Part shown: piece after piece, positions 35,862 to 46,166 of the stretch
How positions within the stretch are numbered: position 1 is the first letter of the stretch
Layout of the letters: each line of letters opens with the position of its first letter
Source of the DNA: Clostridium sp. AWRP
GTDB lineage: Bacteria; Bacillota; Clostridia; Clostridiales; Clostridiaceae
Direction of reading: 5' to 3'
Assembly (NCBI RefSeq): GCF_004006395.2
Contig: NZ_CP029758.2
Location: 4,092,001-4,156,000, forward strand
DNA: 64,000 nucleotides
Translations under genes and position numbers: made by a program
Notes under the pieces: generated by a model
Told to the model about the DNA's origin: nothing
The model's input: only the letters and a program-made list of their open reading frames with translations
The model's database searches: none

Positions 35862-35963
35862 AGTTAGTAACCTCCTTAAACTTCTTAAATTGACATATTC
35901 TTTGCACATTTCATCAGATAAATAGATTTTATATGAATTAAGAAGATCAACAAATCGATTTAT

Positions 35964-35990
35964 ATAAAAAAGCCTTACAGTTTTGTAAGG
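35964..35990 (-). terminator. Terminator-like hairpin in the serine hydrolase leader
   Basis: CCTTAC / GTAAGG with a 6-nt loop. On minus it is followed by CTTTTTTATA. Since no minus-strand gene ends just upstream of it, it may be a leader attenuator or a relic. Confidence 0.45.
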
Positions 35991-36118
35991 TTTTACTGTT
36001 AGAGGCTAACTAATAAAATTTATAGTATAATTATCTAATGAATTTAAATATAAAATAGAATATAAAAATTATATTCTGTAATAGATATATTTTTAACCAA
36101 AAATATAAGGTGGAAATT

Positions 36119-38764
36119 ATGTATAAAGAAAGTTCATTAATTACAACGAAATTAAATATCCCGATTGTAAGTTCAAAGCTTATTAAACGCCCAAGGCTTT
36201 TTAAGAAATTAGATGCCTATTTAAAATATAAGCTTGTATTAATCAATGCTCCAGCAGGATACGGTAAAACTGCCCTTATTACATCTTGGCTTTCTCAACG
36301 GCAAAAGAGAAAAACAATTATAGCATGGCTATCTTTAGATGAAGAAGACAATGATCCAGAGTTATTCTGGAGCTATTTTCTTTTATCGTTTTATAGAAGT
36401 GTAGAAAAAGAAAATTGCTTAAGTTCATATCGGATTTCGGAGCAATTTAATAGATTACAGCTAACTAATTTAATTAATAGTGCTGCTAATCTTGATATGG
36501 ATGTGATTATTGTTATAGAAGATTTTAATGTAATAACTAATCAGAAGATTATTAAGGATTTCAAATACTTGATTAAAAATATGCCGCTTAATATGCACAT
36601 TTTAATATCCAGTAGAGGTTTTATTGATTTAGGATTAGTAAAATTTAGAGTATCTGAAGATATTCTTGAAATTAATGAAAATGATCTAAGCTTTACTTTA
36701 GAGGAAACTATAGAGTTCTTTAATAAAGCTACCAATATATCCTTATCAAAAGAAAAATGTAAGCTAATAAATAATGAAACAGAAGGTTGGGTAGCTGCAA
36801 TACAAATATCTGCATTGATGATGAAAAATCTAGATAAAAATAGCTTTGATAAATACATATATAGAGATAGAAATTTTATATTTAATTATATAGCTGAGGA
36901 AGTATTCTCAAATCTTCATGAAAATATAAAAAAATTTCTTGTTTTGACATCTATTTTTGATCAGTTTTCTTCTGAAATTTGTAATTATGTCTTAAATATT
37001 AATAATAGTCGAGAAATGATTAGGGAGATTCTAGCCCTAAATTTATTTGTAATAAGTATTGATGATGAGCAAAAATGGTTTAGATACCAGAATTTATTCA
37101 GAAGTTTTTTAAAAAGTCACCTTGATGATTTAGGAATAGAAAAGATATATGAACTATTTAATAGAATTGGAGAATGGTATGAATCGAAGAAACAAATTAG
37201 GATAGCAATTGAAAATTATATAAAGGGAAACAATTTTAAGAAAGCCTCCAAGCTTATACAGCAAATTAGTCCTCAAATACTACATAGGGGAGAAGCTAAT
37301 TTATTATATAAATGGAACAGGATGCTGCCAGAGTTTATTGTTAATACTAATCCAAGGCTCATTTTAAATAGTGCATGGGGTGCATCTTCAGATGGCAATA
37401 AAGAAAAGGTAAATGAGTATATTAGAAAAGTTAAAGAATTAAAGTATACTGATTCAAAGCTGAAAGCTGAAATAGCAGGATTACGCTCTACAAATTTAAT
37501 AGGTATAGATGATGTAGATGAGATAATAGAAGAGTGCAAAGATGTTATTAAAAGTTTAGAATCTAAAGAATTTTTAGCTCAATTGATAAACTTAAATGTA
37601 GCAATTGCATATTTTAGTAAAGGTAAACTTAATGAAGCAACTTGTTATTTTGAAAAATGCTTTTCAATAGGAATAGAAACAAATCAGTTATATATTGTGG
37701 TAGTGGCAAAGGTAGCTTTGAATACATTAATGAGATTACGCGGTAAATATAGTTGGATTAGGGATCAGAATGAAAAGTTAATTTCAAATTTAATTTTAAA
37801 AAAGAAGGTTTTACTGCCTACAATAGGGTTACTATATGAACAGTTAGCAGAAGTATATTATGAATGGAATGAACTTAAAAAGTCTTTAGAATATGCTAAG
37901 AAGGGCTTAAGTTTAGGAATAGATGGTGGAGATATTTGGGCAATTGCAGAGAATTATTTGGTTTTGGCAAAAATATATGATGCTATGGGTTTAGAAGAAG
38001 ATTCTATAGCTTCAACTGAAAAAGCTGAAGAAATAATTGAAGACAATAACTTATCTGATATAAGATTAAGATTAGAATGTTATAAAGCTGAAATTAAGCT
38101 GCAAAAAGAACTTGAGAATCCTATTTCAAAACGGCTTGATGACATAATTCGTCTAAAGAAAGTGAACTTGGCAATTGCTTATCCTGATATTTATATAGTA
38201 AAAGTTAGATATTACATTAATGAAAATCTGTTAATCAAGGCAAAAGAAATAGTGGACATGCTACGAATAAGTGCTGAAGGAAATGGATTAATGGGGCTTC
38301 TAATAGAAGTGAAAATATTAAGTTCAATAATTTGTAACAAATTAGGAAATGAAGCTAAAGCACTTAGAAAATTAAATTCTGCAATTAATTTATCTTTAAA
38401 GGAAAAACCTATACGAGTATATTTAAATAAAGGAAATCTAATGAAAGGGCTTCTAAAGAAATTCAAGAGGAAATTTATAAATAATATTTCAGAAGAAAAG
38501 AATATTTATATTGATAAACTAATAAATAGCTTTAAAGTAAATCTAAAACACAATTTAATGGAGACAACTGTACCTTTAAAAGCAAGAGAAATTGAAATTC
38601 TTAAACTTATACAGGATGGAGCCTCAAATTCTGAAATATCCGAAGAATTGTTTATTTCCATAAATACAGTTAAAACTCATATTTTAAACATATATGCAAA
38701 GCTTGATGTCCATAGCAGAACAAAAGCAGTGGCTAAAGCAAAAGAATTAAATTTAATAGAATAG
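36119..38764 (+). CDS. MalT-like LuxR-family ATP-dependent regulator (LAL)
   Basis: 881 residues. N-terminal TKLNIPIVSSKLIKRPRLF, then Walker A INAPAGYGKTALI (about 44-56), a STAND NTPase core with VIIVIEDFNVI, helical TPR-like repeats (about 400-780) and a C-terminal LuxR HTH (LKAREIEILKLIQDGASNSE). ATG at 36119 follows AAGGTGG; the upstream GTG at 36110 overlaps that site. These regulators switch on genes when a small ligand and ATP bind. Located directly before an SDR and a CrtI-like oxidoreductase, its probable targets; ligand unknown. Confidence 0.88.
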   Translation: MYKESSLITTKLNIPIVSSKLIKRPRLFKKLDAYLKYKLVLINAPAGYGKTALITSWLSQRQKRKTIIAWLSLDEEDNDPELFWSYFLLSFYRSVEKENCLSSYRISEQFNRLQLTNLINSAANLDMDVIIVIEDFNVITNQKIIKDFKYLIKNMPLNMHILISSRGFIDLGLVKFRVSEDILEINENDLSFTLEETIEFFNKATNISLSKEKCKLINNETEGWVAAIQISALMMKNLDKNSFDKYIYRDRNFIFNYIAEEVFSNLHENIKKFLVLTSIFDQFSSEICNYVLNINNSREMIREILALNLFVISIDDEQKWFRYQNLFRSFLKSHLDDLGIEKIYELFNRIGEWYESKKQIRIAIENYIKGNNFKKASKLIQQISPQILHRGEANLLYKWNRMLPEFIVNTNPRLILNSAWGASSDGNKEKVNEYIRKVKELKYTDSKLKAEIAGLRSTNLIGIDDVDEIIEECKDVIKSLESKEFLAQLINLNVAIAYFSKGKLNEATCYFEKCFSIGIETNQLYIVVVAKVALNTLMRLRGKYSWIRDQNEKLISNLILKKKVLLPTIGLLYEQLAEVYYEWNELKKSLEYAKKGLSLGIDGGDIWAIAENYLVLAKIYDAMGLEEDSIASTEKAEEIIEDNNLSDIRLRLECYKAEIKLQKELENPISKRLDDIIRLKKVNLAIAYPDIYIVKVRYYINENLLIKAKEIVDMLRISAEGNGLMGLLIEVKILSSIICNKLGNEAKALRKLNSAINLSLKEKPIRVYLNKGNLMKGLLKKFKRKFINNISEEKNIYIDKLINSFKVNLKHNLMETTVPLKAREIEILKLIQDGASNSEISEELFISINTVKTHILNIYAKLDVHSRTKAVAKAKELNLIE

Positions 38765-38770
38765 TTATTT

Positions 38771-38799
38771 AAAGGATGGTGAATAATCATCCTTTTTTT
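38771..38799 (+). terminator. Terminator of the LAL regulator gene
   Basis: AAAGGATG / CATCCTTT stem followed by a T-run (TTTTTTT). Confidence 0.88.
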
Positions 38800-38893
38800 C
38801 ATCCTTTTGGGTGATGAATTAGTAACTTTGAAAAATTATAATGTAAGCATTATATATATTAATAGTGTTATTTTGAAAGAAGGTAAAACAGAA

Positions 38894-39733
38894 ATGATAG
38901 AATTTAAAGATAAAGTGGCAGTAGTCACAGGAGCAGCAAGTGGAATTGGATTAGCTATTGCTAAGAGATGTGCAAGTGAAGGCATGAAAATAGTTTTAGC
39001 AGATATTGAGGAAGATTCCTTGATTAAAGCAGAAGAGGAATTAAGAGTATTTAAAGCCGATTTATTATTAGTTGTCTGTGATGTATCAAAGGAAAAAGAT
39101 ATTCAGCTATTATCTAAAAAAACAATTGAGGCTTTTGGAAAAATAGATTTGCTATTTAATAATGCAGGGGTATCAACTGGAGGATTATTATGGCAAAATT
39201 CTGAGGCAGATTGGAAATGGGTTTTGGGAGTAAACTTATTTGGAGTTATTAATTCTATAAAAACTTTTATACCTATTATGATGAAGCAAAATAATGAATG
39301 CCATATTATTAATACTTCATCTATAGCAGGACTAACCTCTGCGCCTGGAAATAGTATATATGGTGTAAGCAAACATGGAATAATAAATATTTCTGAGACT
39401 TTGTATTATGAATTGAAGTTAGCAAGAGCCAAGATAGACGTAGCTGTTGTATGCCCAAGCTTTGTTAAGACTAGGCTAATTGATGCAGAACGTAATAGGC
39501 CTGAGGAATTTAAATCACCAGAAAGTGTGCAAAGTCAACAAAAGGAAATGATAAATCAAGTATTTAATAAAGGTGTGCTAAACGGAATTTCTCCTGAAAA
39601 GGTATCGGAAAAGATTTTTGAAGGAATAAGAAATAAAAAATTTTATATTTTCACTGATGATGATTGCAAAGCTATAATAAAACAGCGAATGGAAGACATA
39701 CTTAATGAAAAAAGCCCAACAATTTATTTTTAA
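38894..39733 (+). CDS. Short-chain dehydrogenase/reductase (SDR)
   Basis: 279 residues. Cofactor motif TGAASGIG (about 11-18), NNAG after LLF, and catalytic Ser and YGVSK (Tyr-x3-Lys). Classical SDR, with DIEEDS after the second strand favouring NAD(H). ATG at 38894 after GAAGG; the longer frame from 38807 has no ribosome site. It is followed 17 bp later by the CrtI-like gene, so the two form an operon. Substrate unknown. Confidence 0.88.
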   Translation: MIEFKDKVAVVTGAASGIGLAIAKRCASEGMKIVLADIEEDSLIKAEEELRVFKADLLLVVCDVSKEKDIQLLSKKTIEAFGKIDLLFNNAGVSTGGLLWQNSEADWKWVLGVNLFGVINSIKTFIPIMMKQNNECHIINTSSIAGLTSAPGNSIYGVSKHGIINISETLYYELKLARAKIDVAVVCPSFVKTRLIDAERNRPEEFKSPESVQSQQKEMINQVFNKGVLNGISPEKVSEKIFEGIRNKKFYIFTDDDCKAIIKQRMEDILNEKSPTIYF

Positions 39734-39750
39734 ATGGAAGGATTGTAAAT

Positions 39751-41163
39751 ATGGAAAAGAAAATTATTATTATAGGAGCAGGAATTAGCGGCCTTTCAGC
39801 TGGCTGCTATGGACAAATGAATGGGTATGAAACAGAAATATTTGAAATGCAAAAGACTCCAGGCGGCTTATGCACCTCATGGAATAGAAAAGACTATATA
39901 ATTGATGGATGTATTGATTGGGTTGTAGGTTCAAATCCAGATAGTATTTTGTATGATTTTTGGAAAGAAATTGGCGCATTTGATAATATAGAGCTTATAA
40001 ATCATGACTATGTAATGAATGTTGAAGATGGAAATGGGAAGAAACTTATTTTATATAGCAATGTTGATAACCTTGAAAAACATTTACTTGAATTATCACC
40101 TAAAGATTCTGTAGTGATTAAGGAATTTACTGATGCCATAAGAAAAAGTTCATTTTTTAGCAAAAGTAAAAAAACTATATTCAATGATAAGTTTCTCAGT
40201 ATGACAATGTATGATTTTCTTAAAGAATTTAAAAGCAAGTTTTTAAAAGAAGCTTTATCTGTATGTCTGCTGCCACTTAGACCCAAAGAATATAGCGTTG
40301 GAGGTCTTATTTTCAGGCTTTCATTATATAACAGAAAAGATGCTTTCTGGCCTGTTGGCGGTTCCCTTGCATTTGCACGTAATATTGAAAAGAAATATAT
40401 TTCCTTGGATGGCAAAATTAAATATGGGAAAAAAGTTCAAGAAGTGATTGTTAAAAACAACAAGGCAATAGGGATAAAATTATCAAATGGGATTATACAT
40501 TACGCAGATTACATCGTATCAGCGATAGATGGATATAGCACTATATTTAATTTATTAAAAGGAGATTATTTAGATAATGGGATAAAAAACCTTTTTAATA
40601 ACAAAATAGATTTGCCTACATCAATGCAAGTATCTTTAGGTATTAATTGTGATTTATCAGATGAACCACATAGTATAGCAATAAAGCTTGATAATCCACT
40701 TACTGTTGGAAATATAACTAATACACATTTATATTTTAAACATTTTTCTTATGATTCTATAATATCAAGTCCCAATAAATCTGTAATAACATCAATTATT
40801 AGAACAGAATATAAGTATTGGAAAAATCTCTACAAAGACATTGAGATGTACAAGCTTGAAAAAGAAAAAATTTGTATGAAATTTATAGAAATTGTTGAAA
40901 AGAGGTTCCCAGAAACCAAAGGTAAAATTGAAATTACTGATGTTGCAACCCCAATTACATATCATAGATATACAGATGTGTGGAAAGGTTCATATATGGG
41001 TTGGTGGGCAAAATCAAAATCTATAATTCCACAAGTTTTGTTTGGACTTGAGAATTTTTATATTGCTGGACAATGGACTCAAGCGAGTGGAGGAGTTTCA
41101 GGATCAATGATGAGTGGGAGATCATGTATAAACAAAATACGTATGGATGATGGGAAACGATAG
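39751..41163 (+). CDS. CrtI/phytoene-desaturase-like FAD oxidoreductase
   Basis: 470 residues. N-terminal dinucleotide motif IIIGAGISGLSAGCYGQMNG and GGLCTSW, as in carotenoid desaturases, retinol saturases and similar NAD(P)/FAD proteins; C-terminal FAD motif YIAGQWTQASGGVSG. No prenyl or carotenoid synthesis genes are near, so carotenoid substrates are unlikely; in many Clostridia this family is uncharacterised. Operon with the SDR. Confidence 0.82.
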   Translation: MEKKIIIIGAGISGLSAGCYGQMNGYETEIFEMQKTPGGLCTSWNRKDYIIDGCIDWVVGSNPDSILYDFWKEIGAFDNIELINHDYVMNVEDGNGKKLILYSNVDNLEKHLLELSPKDSVVIKEFTDAIRKSSFFSKSKKTIFNDKFLSMTMYDFLKEFKSKFLKEALSVCLLPLRPKEYSVGGLIFRLSLYNRKDAFWPVGGSLAFARNIEKKYISLDGKIKYGKKVQEVIVKNNKAIGIKLSNGIIHYADYIVSAIDGYSTIFNLLKGDYLDNGIKNLFNNKIDLPTSMQVSLGINCDLSDEPHSIAIKLDNPLTVGNITNTHLYFKHFSYDSIISSPNKSVITSIIRTEYKYWKNLYKDIEMYKLEKEKICMKFIEIVEKRFPETKGKIEITDVATPITYHRYTDVWKGSYMGWWAKSKSIIPQVLFGLENFYIAGQWTQASGGVSGSMMSGRSCINKIRMDDGKR

Positions 41164-41234
41164 TATATCCACCTGTTCCACCAGAGTATAATAAGATTCA
41201 TAATTATTACCTACCCCAAAATAAACCATCTTTA

Positions 41235-41281
41235 TTGACAAGAATTATATTTATAATTATAATTAGACCAACGGTCTAATT
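41235..41281 (+). promoter_or_regulatory. Promoter and palindromic operator of the second tetR
   Basis: TTGACA (41235-41240), 17-nt spacer, TATAAT (41258-41263). Overlapping the -10 and start site is the perfect palindrome AATTAGACC-AAC-GGTCTAATT (41261-41281), the expected TetR operator; a bound repressor would block initiation. Confidence 0.88.
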
Positions 41282-41298
41282 ATAAAAGGATGGTATAT

Positions 41299-41931
41299 AT
41301 GACAAGAACAAATAAAAATTTTAATAATAAAAAAAATCAACTGCTTGAAAAATTATGGAATATATTTATTACAAATGGTTATGAAAGTACAACTCTTTCC
41401 TTTATCATTAAAACACTAAATACATCAAAAGGCTCTTTTTATCATTATTTTTCTTCAAAAGAAGAATGTGCAGATGCAGCCATAGAAATGCACACTAATC
41501 TTTGGCTTAATGAGATAAAAGAAAAACTTCCAGAAAGATTGAAAGCTAAGGATAAACTGAAGCAGTTAATTTTAATTGGAATTGAAACAAGCAGCAGTAA
41601 TGATGAGCAATATAAAAAAATTAATTCCCCATCTAATACAATATTTCATGAAAAATTAATGGTGAGTATTACTAAAAAATTTGCACCTCTTTATGCGGAA
41701 ATAATTATTCAAGGAATCAATGAAGGAGTTTTTAATGTAAAGTATCCTCTTGAAACAGCAGAAATGATTTTAACTCTTTCAAATTTTTATTTAGATAAAG
41801 ATTTGTTTAAATGGGATGAAAAGTCATCCGTTTTAAAAGTTATAGCTTTTGAAAATATTCTTGAAAAAATCCTAGGTGCTGATAAAAATACCTTTAATTT
41901 TATAAGTAGAATAATTAAAATGGAGGATTAA
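41299..41931 (+). CDS. TetR-family transcriptional regulator
   Basis: 210 residues. HTH near the N-terminus (ITNGYESTTLSFIIKTLNTSKGSFYHYF). ATG at 41299 behind AAAGGATGG is preferred to the in-frame ATG at 41290, which lies inside that site. Should repress its own promoter through the palindrome at 41261-41281. The next gene begins 2 bp later, so the reductase is in the same unit and under the same control. Confidence 0.9.
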   Translation: MTRTNKNFNNKKNQLLEKLWNIFITNGYESTTLSFIIKTLNTSKGSFYHYFSSKEECADAAIEMHTNLWLNEIKEKLPERLKAKDKLKQLILIGIETSSSNDEQYKKINSPSNTIFHEKLMVSITKKFAPLYAEIIIQGINEGVFNVKYPLETAEMILTLSNFYLDKDLFKWDEKSSVLKVIAFENILEKILGADKNTFNFISRIIKMED

Positions 41932-41933
41932 TA

Positions 41934-42860
41934 ATGAAAATATTAATTATTGGAGCAGGTGTAATTGGAACACTATATGCACAAGCTCTTTCAAATAAGA
42001 ATGAAGTTATTCATTTTGTACATAAAAATAAGCTTAATGATATAAATAATAAAACAATACCTTTTGATATTATTGATGAACGTGAAAGCAAAAAAAATAT
42101 GTACACAAAAGGAGAATACACCTATAGATGTGTAGATAAAATAGATTGCCATTACGATTTGATAATTGTTCCAGTAAATACCTATCAATTATATGAAACT
42201 CTTAAAACCCTTACAAAAGAGGCACCTAATGCAAACTATTTGATTTTTACATTGAACTGGGAAGGAACTAGAAAAATTGATAATATTTTAAACAAAGAAA
42301 ATTATATTATGGGATATTCAGGCGGTGGAGGTACTTTTAAAGGAGAACTGCTCTTTGGAAATATAGGAAATGATGTTATGCTCGGATCTGTATATAAAAA
42401 TCAGAAACCACTTCTTAATAGTACCGCTAGAATGTTTAAAGAATGCGGAATTATACCTAAAATTCCTGAAAATGTACTGCACTGGCTGTGGATACACAAT
42501 GTTGGCTCAGCCCCTTTAGGAGTTGGACTTTCACAATATAACAGTCTTAAAGAATGTATCAAGGATAAAAAACTTATTAGCATTTGTTTTAAAGCAATGA
42601 GTGAAAGTTACAAAATATGCGAAAAACGTGGAGTTAATCTTAAAGATTTTCCAGAAACTAAAATGGCTAAAATACCATTTTTTATCCTCTACAGAATGTT
42701 TAAGCATAATTTTGAAAAGAACCCTATTATGCAGCGATATACAGCTCATGCAGTACTGGCAATTGATGAAATGAAAAGTAATTTTAAACAAATATTTAAT
42801 ACAGGAAAAGAATTGGGAATGAATATGCCCAATATGGAAAAGTTAAATAAATTAATTTAA
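41934..42860 (+). CDS. Ketopantoate reductase-like (ApbA/PanE family) oxidoreductase
   Basis: 308 residues. N-terminal MKILIIGAGVIGTLYAQAL binds NADP(H); the C-terminal helical domain has the length of PanE. The catalytic Lys region is not clearly conserved (RMFKECGIIPKIPENV). No other pantothenate genes are nearby, and the gene is controlled by a TetR regulator, so an accessory reductase is more likely than true ketopantoate reductase. Confidence 0.75.
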   Translation: MKILIIGAGVIGTLYAQALSNKNEVIHFVHKNKLNDINNKTIPFDIIDERESKKNMYTKGEYTYRCVDKIDCHYDLIIVPVNTYQLYETLKTLTKEAPNANYLIFTLNWEGTRKIDNILNKENYIMGYSGGGGTFKGELLFGNIGNDVMLGSVYKNQKPLLNSTARMFKECGIIPKIPENVLHWLWIHNVGSAPLGVGLSQYNSLKECIKDKKLISICFKAMSESYKICEKRGVNLKDFPETKMAKIPFFILYRMFKHNFEKNPIMQRYTAHAVLAIDEMKSNFKQIFNTGKELGMNMPNMEKLNKLI

Positions 42861-43016
42861 TTTTTTGCTTTTTAATTATTATTTAGGAATTAAAGTGCTA
42901 TAATTTATTGGGAATAGTTATAGATTTGTGTAAAAAACAAACCTACACTTGTGCCCAATAAAAGTTAAATCTAGTAAATAGTACAAAATGTCTCCATTTA
43001 TAATCACTTCATAGTT

Positions 43017-43781
43017 TTACTGTAAATAAGGTTTTAAGGCATCTCTCCATACTCTATAACCATCTCCATTTATATGTAATCCACTTACAGTATATTTATA
43101 AGATAATTTATTTTGATTAGGTAATGTAAAAAGGTGATATAAATCTATGTATTGAACACTTAAGCTTTTACAAAGCTTATTTAAAGATATATTTAAATCT
43201 GTTATTTGCTTTTCACTTGTACTAGTTTTAAATAAATCCTTATTTATTGGAAGAACACTTTCTACATATATTCCAGTATTAGGTAAGTCTTTGTTAATCC
43301 TTCCTAATATTTTAGAATAGTTTTTAGTAATTTCATTAGTAGATAGCCCTTTACCGATATCATTTATTCCTATCATAATAAAAATTTTTCGAGGCTTTAA
43401 CTTTATAACCTCACTTAAACGATTTAAAACTCCAGAGGTAGTATCACCACTGATTCCACGATTTAATATGCAAGGATTATTTAGTAATTCATTCCACTGC
43501 CCGATATCTGTAAGACTATCCCCTAAAAATACTATTTGGCCTTGTTTATCATCTGAATTCATATACATCGTAACTTTTTGTATGTAATAATCAGAATAAG
43601 TTTTTTGATCTAAGCTTATATCTCCAACTTTTTTAGGCAGCATTTTATTTTCTGGTACAGCAGTATTACTTAATACGCCTACAGCTTTAGGTGAATGTGA
43701 AAAAAATTTAAAATACAAACATGAACACAATATAGTAGAAAAAATTATTGTGATAATTATTAATAGTTTTTTATTTTTCAT
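43017..43781 (-). CDS. Membrane-anchored SGNH/GDSL hydrolase
   Basis: 254 residues. N-terminal membrane helix (5-24). SGNH blocks: GDSLTDIG (Ser nucleophile), RGISGDTT (Gly), GINDIG (Asn) and LHINGDGYRVW (His). These are esterases or lipases, often acting on cell-wall or polysaccharide acetyl groups outside the cell. It follows the blaR1 gene but a terminator lies between them, so it probably has its own promoter. Substrate not evident. Confidence 0.87.
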   Translation of the reverse strand: MKNKKLLIIITIIFSTILCSCLYFKFFSHSPKAVGVLSNTAVPENKMLPKKVGDISLDQKTYSDYYIQKVTMYMNSDDKQGQIVFLGDSLTDIGQWNELLNNPCILNRGISGDTTSGVLNRLSEVIKLKPRKIFIMIGINDIGKGLSTNEITKNYSKILGRINKDLPNTGIYVESVLPINKDLFKTSTSEKQITDLNISLNKLCKSLSVQYIDLYHLFTLPNQNKLSYKYTVSGLHINGDGYRVWRDALKPYLQ

Positions 43782-43819
43782 ATATGTCCTCCATCAAGTA
43801 TTTAGGCATGACATATAAA

Positions 43820-43847
43820 GTGTCCCTCAACAAGTGCTGAGAGACAC
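43820..43847 (-). terminator. Terminator of the blaI-blaR1 operon
   Basis: GTGTCCCTCA / TGAGAGACAC (with a G-U pair) between the blaR1-like stop codon and the SGNH gene; TTTATA follows on minus. Confidence 0.65.
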
Positions 43848-43871
43848 CCCATATTAACACCATGTATGTTT

Positions 43872-46124
43872 CTAATTGCCGCTTTGCTCAAATGTGCTTG
43901 AACCTACAACAAAATTAACTAATTCATTTAATTCATTTTCACTTAAACCATTTTTGTTTGAAGAACTAGAATCAAACTTGTAGCAAACACCATTTTCACT
44001 CCAAATATAAACTGTTTCTTTATTACCTTCACCATTTTTTAATTCATATTCATATTTAAAAACTTGTTTACCTGCAATATTTAATAACTGTGTCTTATTT
44101 TTTGTTAAGTTTCCACCTAGTCCTGGAATAGTAACATATCCTGTATTTCTTGCTTCCTCATACTGTTTATAATCTTTTGTTTGAAGCAGATTCCCCACTA
44201 CAGCATTATTCTTGCAGTATTCTATGCCAAAATATTTATTCTCTTTGGACACAAAAGCACTTGAAATCTTTATATCTTTATTTGCACTATTCGGGAACTT
44301 AAATTTAAAACCAAGTACATTTTCAGCTGCTTTTAAATCATCTTTATCATAAATCTCATACTCTGAACTTTTACCTGGAGTATTATAATCTAACTTTTTT
44401 ACTTCCTCTGGATATTTTATGGATGATGCTATTTTTTCTACTTCATCTTGAGAAAGATTTACAGACTCTATTCCCTGATATATACCACTATATTCTAAGC
44501 TATACCAGTTGCCTTCATCCTGCCATATGAAATACTTACTAACACTTTGAGTATTTTTAGACAATCCTTGATTCTTTTGAGCTGGTGTAAAAAATTTTGC
44601 AGTAACACTTGTTCCATTTATTTCTCCTAGCTTCATAGGTTGTTCTGACGTTTCAACTTTACCACCGTCTTTTTCAAATTGAGGATCTAAATCTACCACT
44701 TTCTTTAGTGCCTCTGTATAGTTTGTATGAAAAACTTTAAACGAAATACGATCTATTGGTATATTAGGCATATTATATTTATCATTAAAACTTATAGATA
44801 AAAAATTATCCTTATCTGAAATTTTTTCAACCTGAAAATAATTAATAACTTTATAGCCTACAGGCATATAATCTGGTACCTTGAATTTAAAACCAGCTAC
44901 TGTTTGTGCTTTTGCTAAGTTATCATATTCTTTTACTTGTGAATCCACAAGAAACTGAATTTTTTGAGCAGAACTCATAGTGCTATTAGAAGTTACAGCA
45001 GGGATAGCATTGTTTCCCACAGCTTTAACACTAATACCATTAGCAAGTGTTAATCCTCCAACTAGTACACAACATAAAACAGCCGATGCAGACATTTTAT
45101 AAGATCCTTTTTTGAATTTTGTTATCATTTTTATTCTCCCTTCGATTTGACTCTCAGTTTCAAAAAAAATTGCTGCTTGAGGATACCTAGCTAAATTTAA
45201 AGACTTTCTTGAAAAATTAATTAGTGTCATACCATAATCTACAGTCTCTTTTTCTCCAAGTATTTCAAGTACACAAGCATCACAAGCGCATTCTCTTTGC
45301 AACTTCATTTTATTCATAGCAAACCATACCAAGGGATTAAACCAATGTATTAAAACAGCAACTATACTAAGCGAATTATAAAATAGATCTTTTCTTTTAT
45401 AATGAACTAGCTCATGTAAGATAATATATGAAAATTGTTTGAGGTTGTCCATATTAATTAGGCCTTGTGGTATATAAATTTTAGGTTTTAAAACACCTAA
45501 TATACAAGGGCTTTTAAAATTGTCATATACATAAATAGGAATATCTATATTTATATCAGCTTTTTTCTTACATTCCCTAATTAGTGCTAACACTTCCGTA
45601 TCATCAAGGGTTTTCAAAACTTTAAATTTCTTCTTGGACTTTACTAAAACTAATAAAAATATGGAAGCTATAATAAGCAATCCTGATAGCCATACACAAG
45701 AAGCTACCTTATATATATTCACAACTAACTTATTTTTATCTATACTTTGCCATTTATCTTTTATATACATAACTTGCTTATTTTCAATGTTGTTGTTATA
45801 ATGGGGTTGACGTTTAGTACTATTCAAATTTGATTGGTTTAACCTTGAAAGATCCAAGGATAAGCTATGTCTTTTTTGGATAGTATTTTTATTTTGTGAA
45901 GTACCCTGTTCATTTCTCGTAAAAATACTAAACAAATTTATTTGATTTTGTGAAATTACAGGTATAATAAGTCTTATAAGCACTATAATCCATAGTGCAT
46001 GTTTAAACTTTACACCAATATGGTTATTGAATAACTTCAAAATTAAAGTAATTATCAGTATTGCAATACTTGCTGTTAAGGAAGTTTGCAAAACCCATAA
46101 AAAAATCATTTGTAAGATTTCCAT
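43872..46124 (-). CDS. BlaR1/M56-family sensor-protease with DUF4367-like tail
   Basis: About 750 residues. Four N-terminal membrane helices; M56 zinc protease motif HELVHYKRKD; a further helix (about 345-365); then two C-terminal repeats of similar build (AGFKFKVPDYMPVG and LGFKFKFPNSANK) in place of the penicillin-binding sensor domain of true BlaR1. It thus should sense something other than beta-lactams through the tail. The ATG at 46124 has better spacing from AGAGGA than the ATG at 46133. It forms an operon with the BlaI-like repressor, which it presumably inactivates by proteolysis. Confidence 0.85.
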   Translation of the reverse strand: MEILQMIFLWVLQTSLTASIAILIITLILKLFNNHIGVKFKHALWIIVLIRLIIPVISQNQINLFSIFTRNEQGTSQNKNTIQKRHSLSLDLSRLNQSNLNSTKRQPHYNNNIENKQVMYIKDKWQSIDKNKLVVNIYKVASCVWLSGLLIIASIFLLVLVKSKKKFKVLKTLDDTEVLALIRECKKKADINIDIPIYVYDNFKSPCILGVLKPKIYIPQGLINMDNLKQFSYIILHELVHYKRKDLFYNSLSIVAVLIHWFNPLVWFAMNKMKLQRECACDACVLEILGEKETVDYGMTLINFSRKSLNLARYPQAAIFFETESQIEGRIKMITKFKKGSYKMSASAVLCCVLVGGLTLANGISVKAVGNNAIPAVTSNSTMSSAQKIQFLVDSQVKEYDNLAKAQTVAGFKFKVPDYMPVGYKVINYFQVEKISDKDNFLSISFNDKYNMPNIPIDRISFKVFHTNYTEALKKVVDLDPQFEKDGGKVETSEQPMKLGEINGTSVTAKFFTPAQKNQGLSKNTQSVSKYFIWQDEGNWYSLEYSGIYQGIESVNLSQDEVEKIASSIKYPEEVKKLDYNTPGKSSEYEIYDKDDLKAAENVLGFKFKFPNSANKDIKISSAFVSKENKYFGIEYCKNNAVVGNLLQTKDYKQYEEARNTGYVTIPGLGGNLTKNKTQLLNIAGKQVFKYEYELKNGEGNKETVYIWSENGVCYKFDSSSSNKNGLSENELNELVNFVVGSSTFEQSGN

Positions 46125-46166
46125 CTCTAACATTCCTCTTTCATAATAATCCAGAAACTCTTAAAG

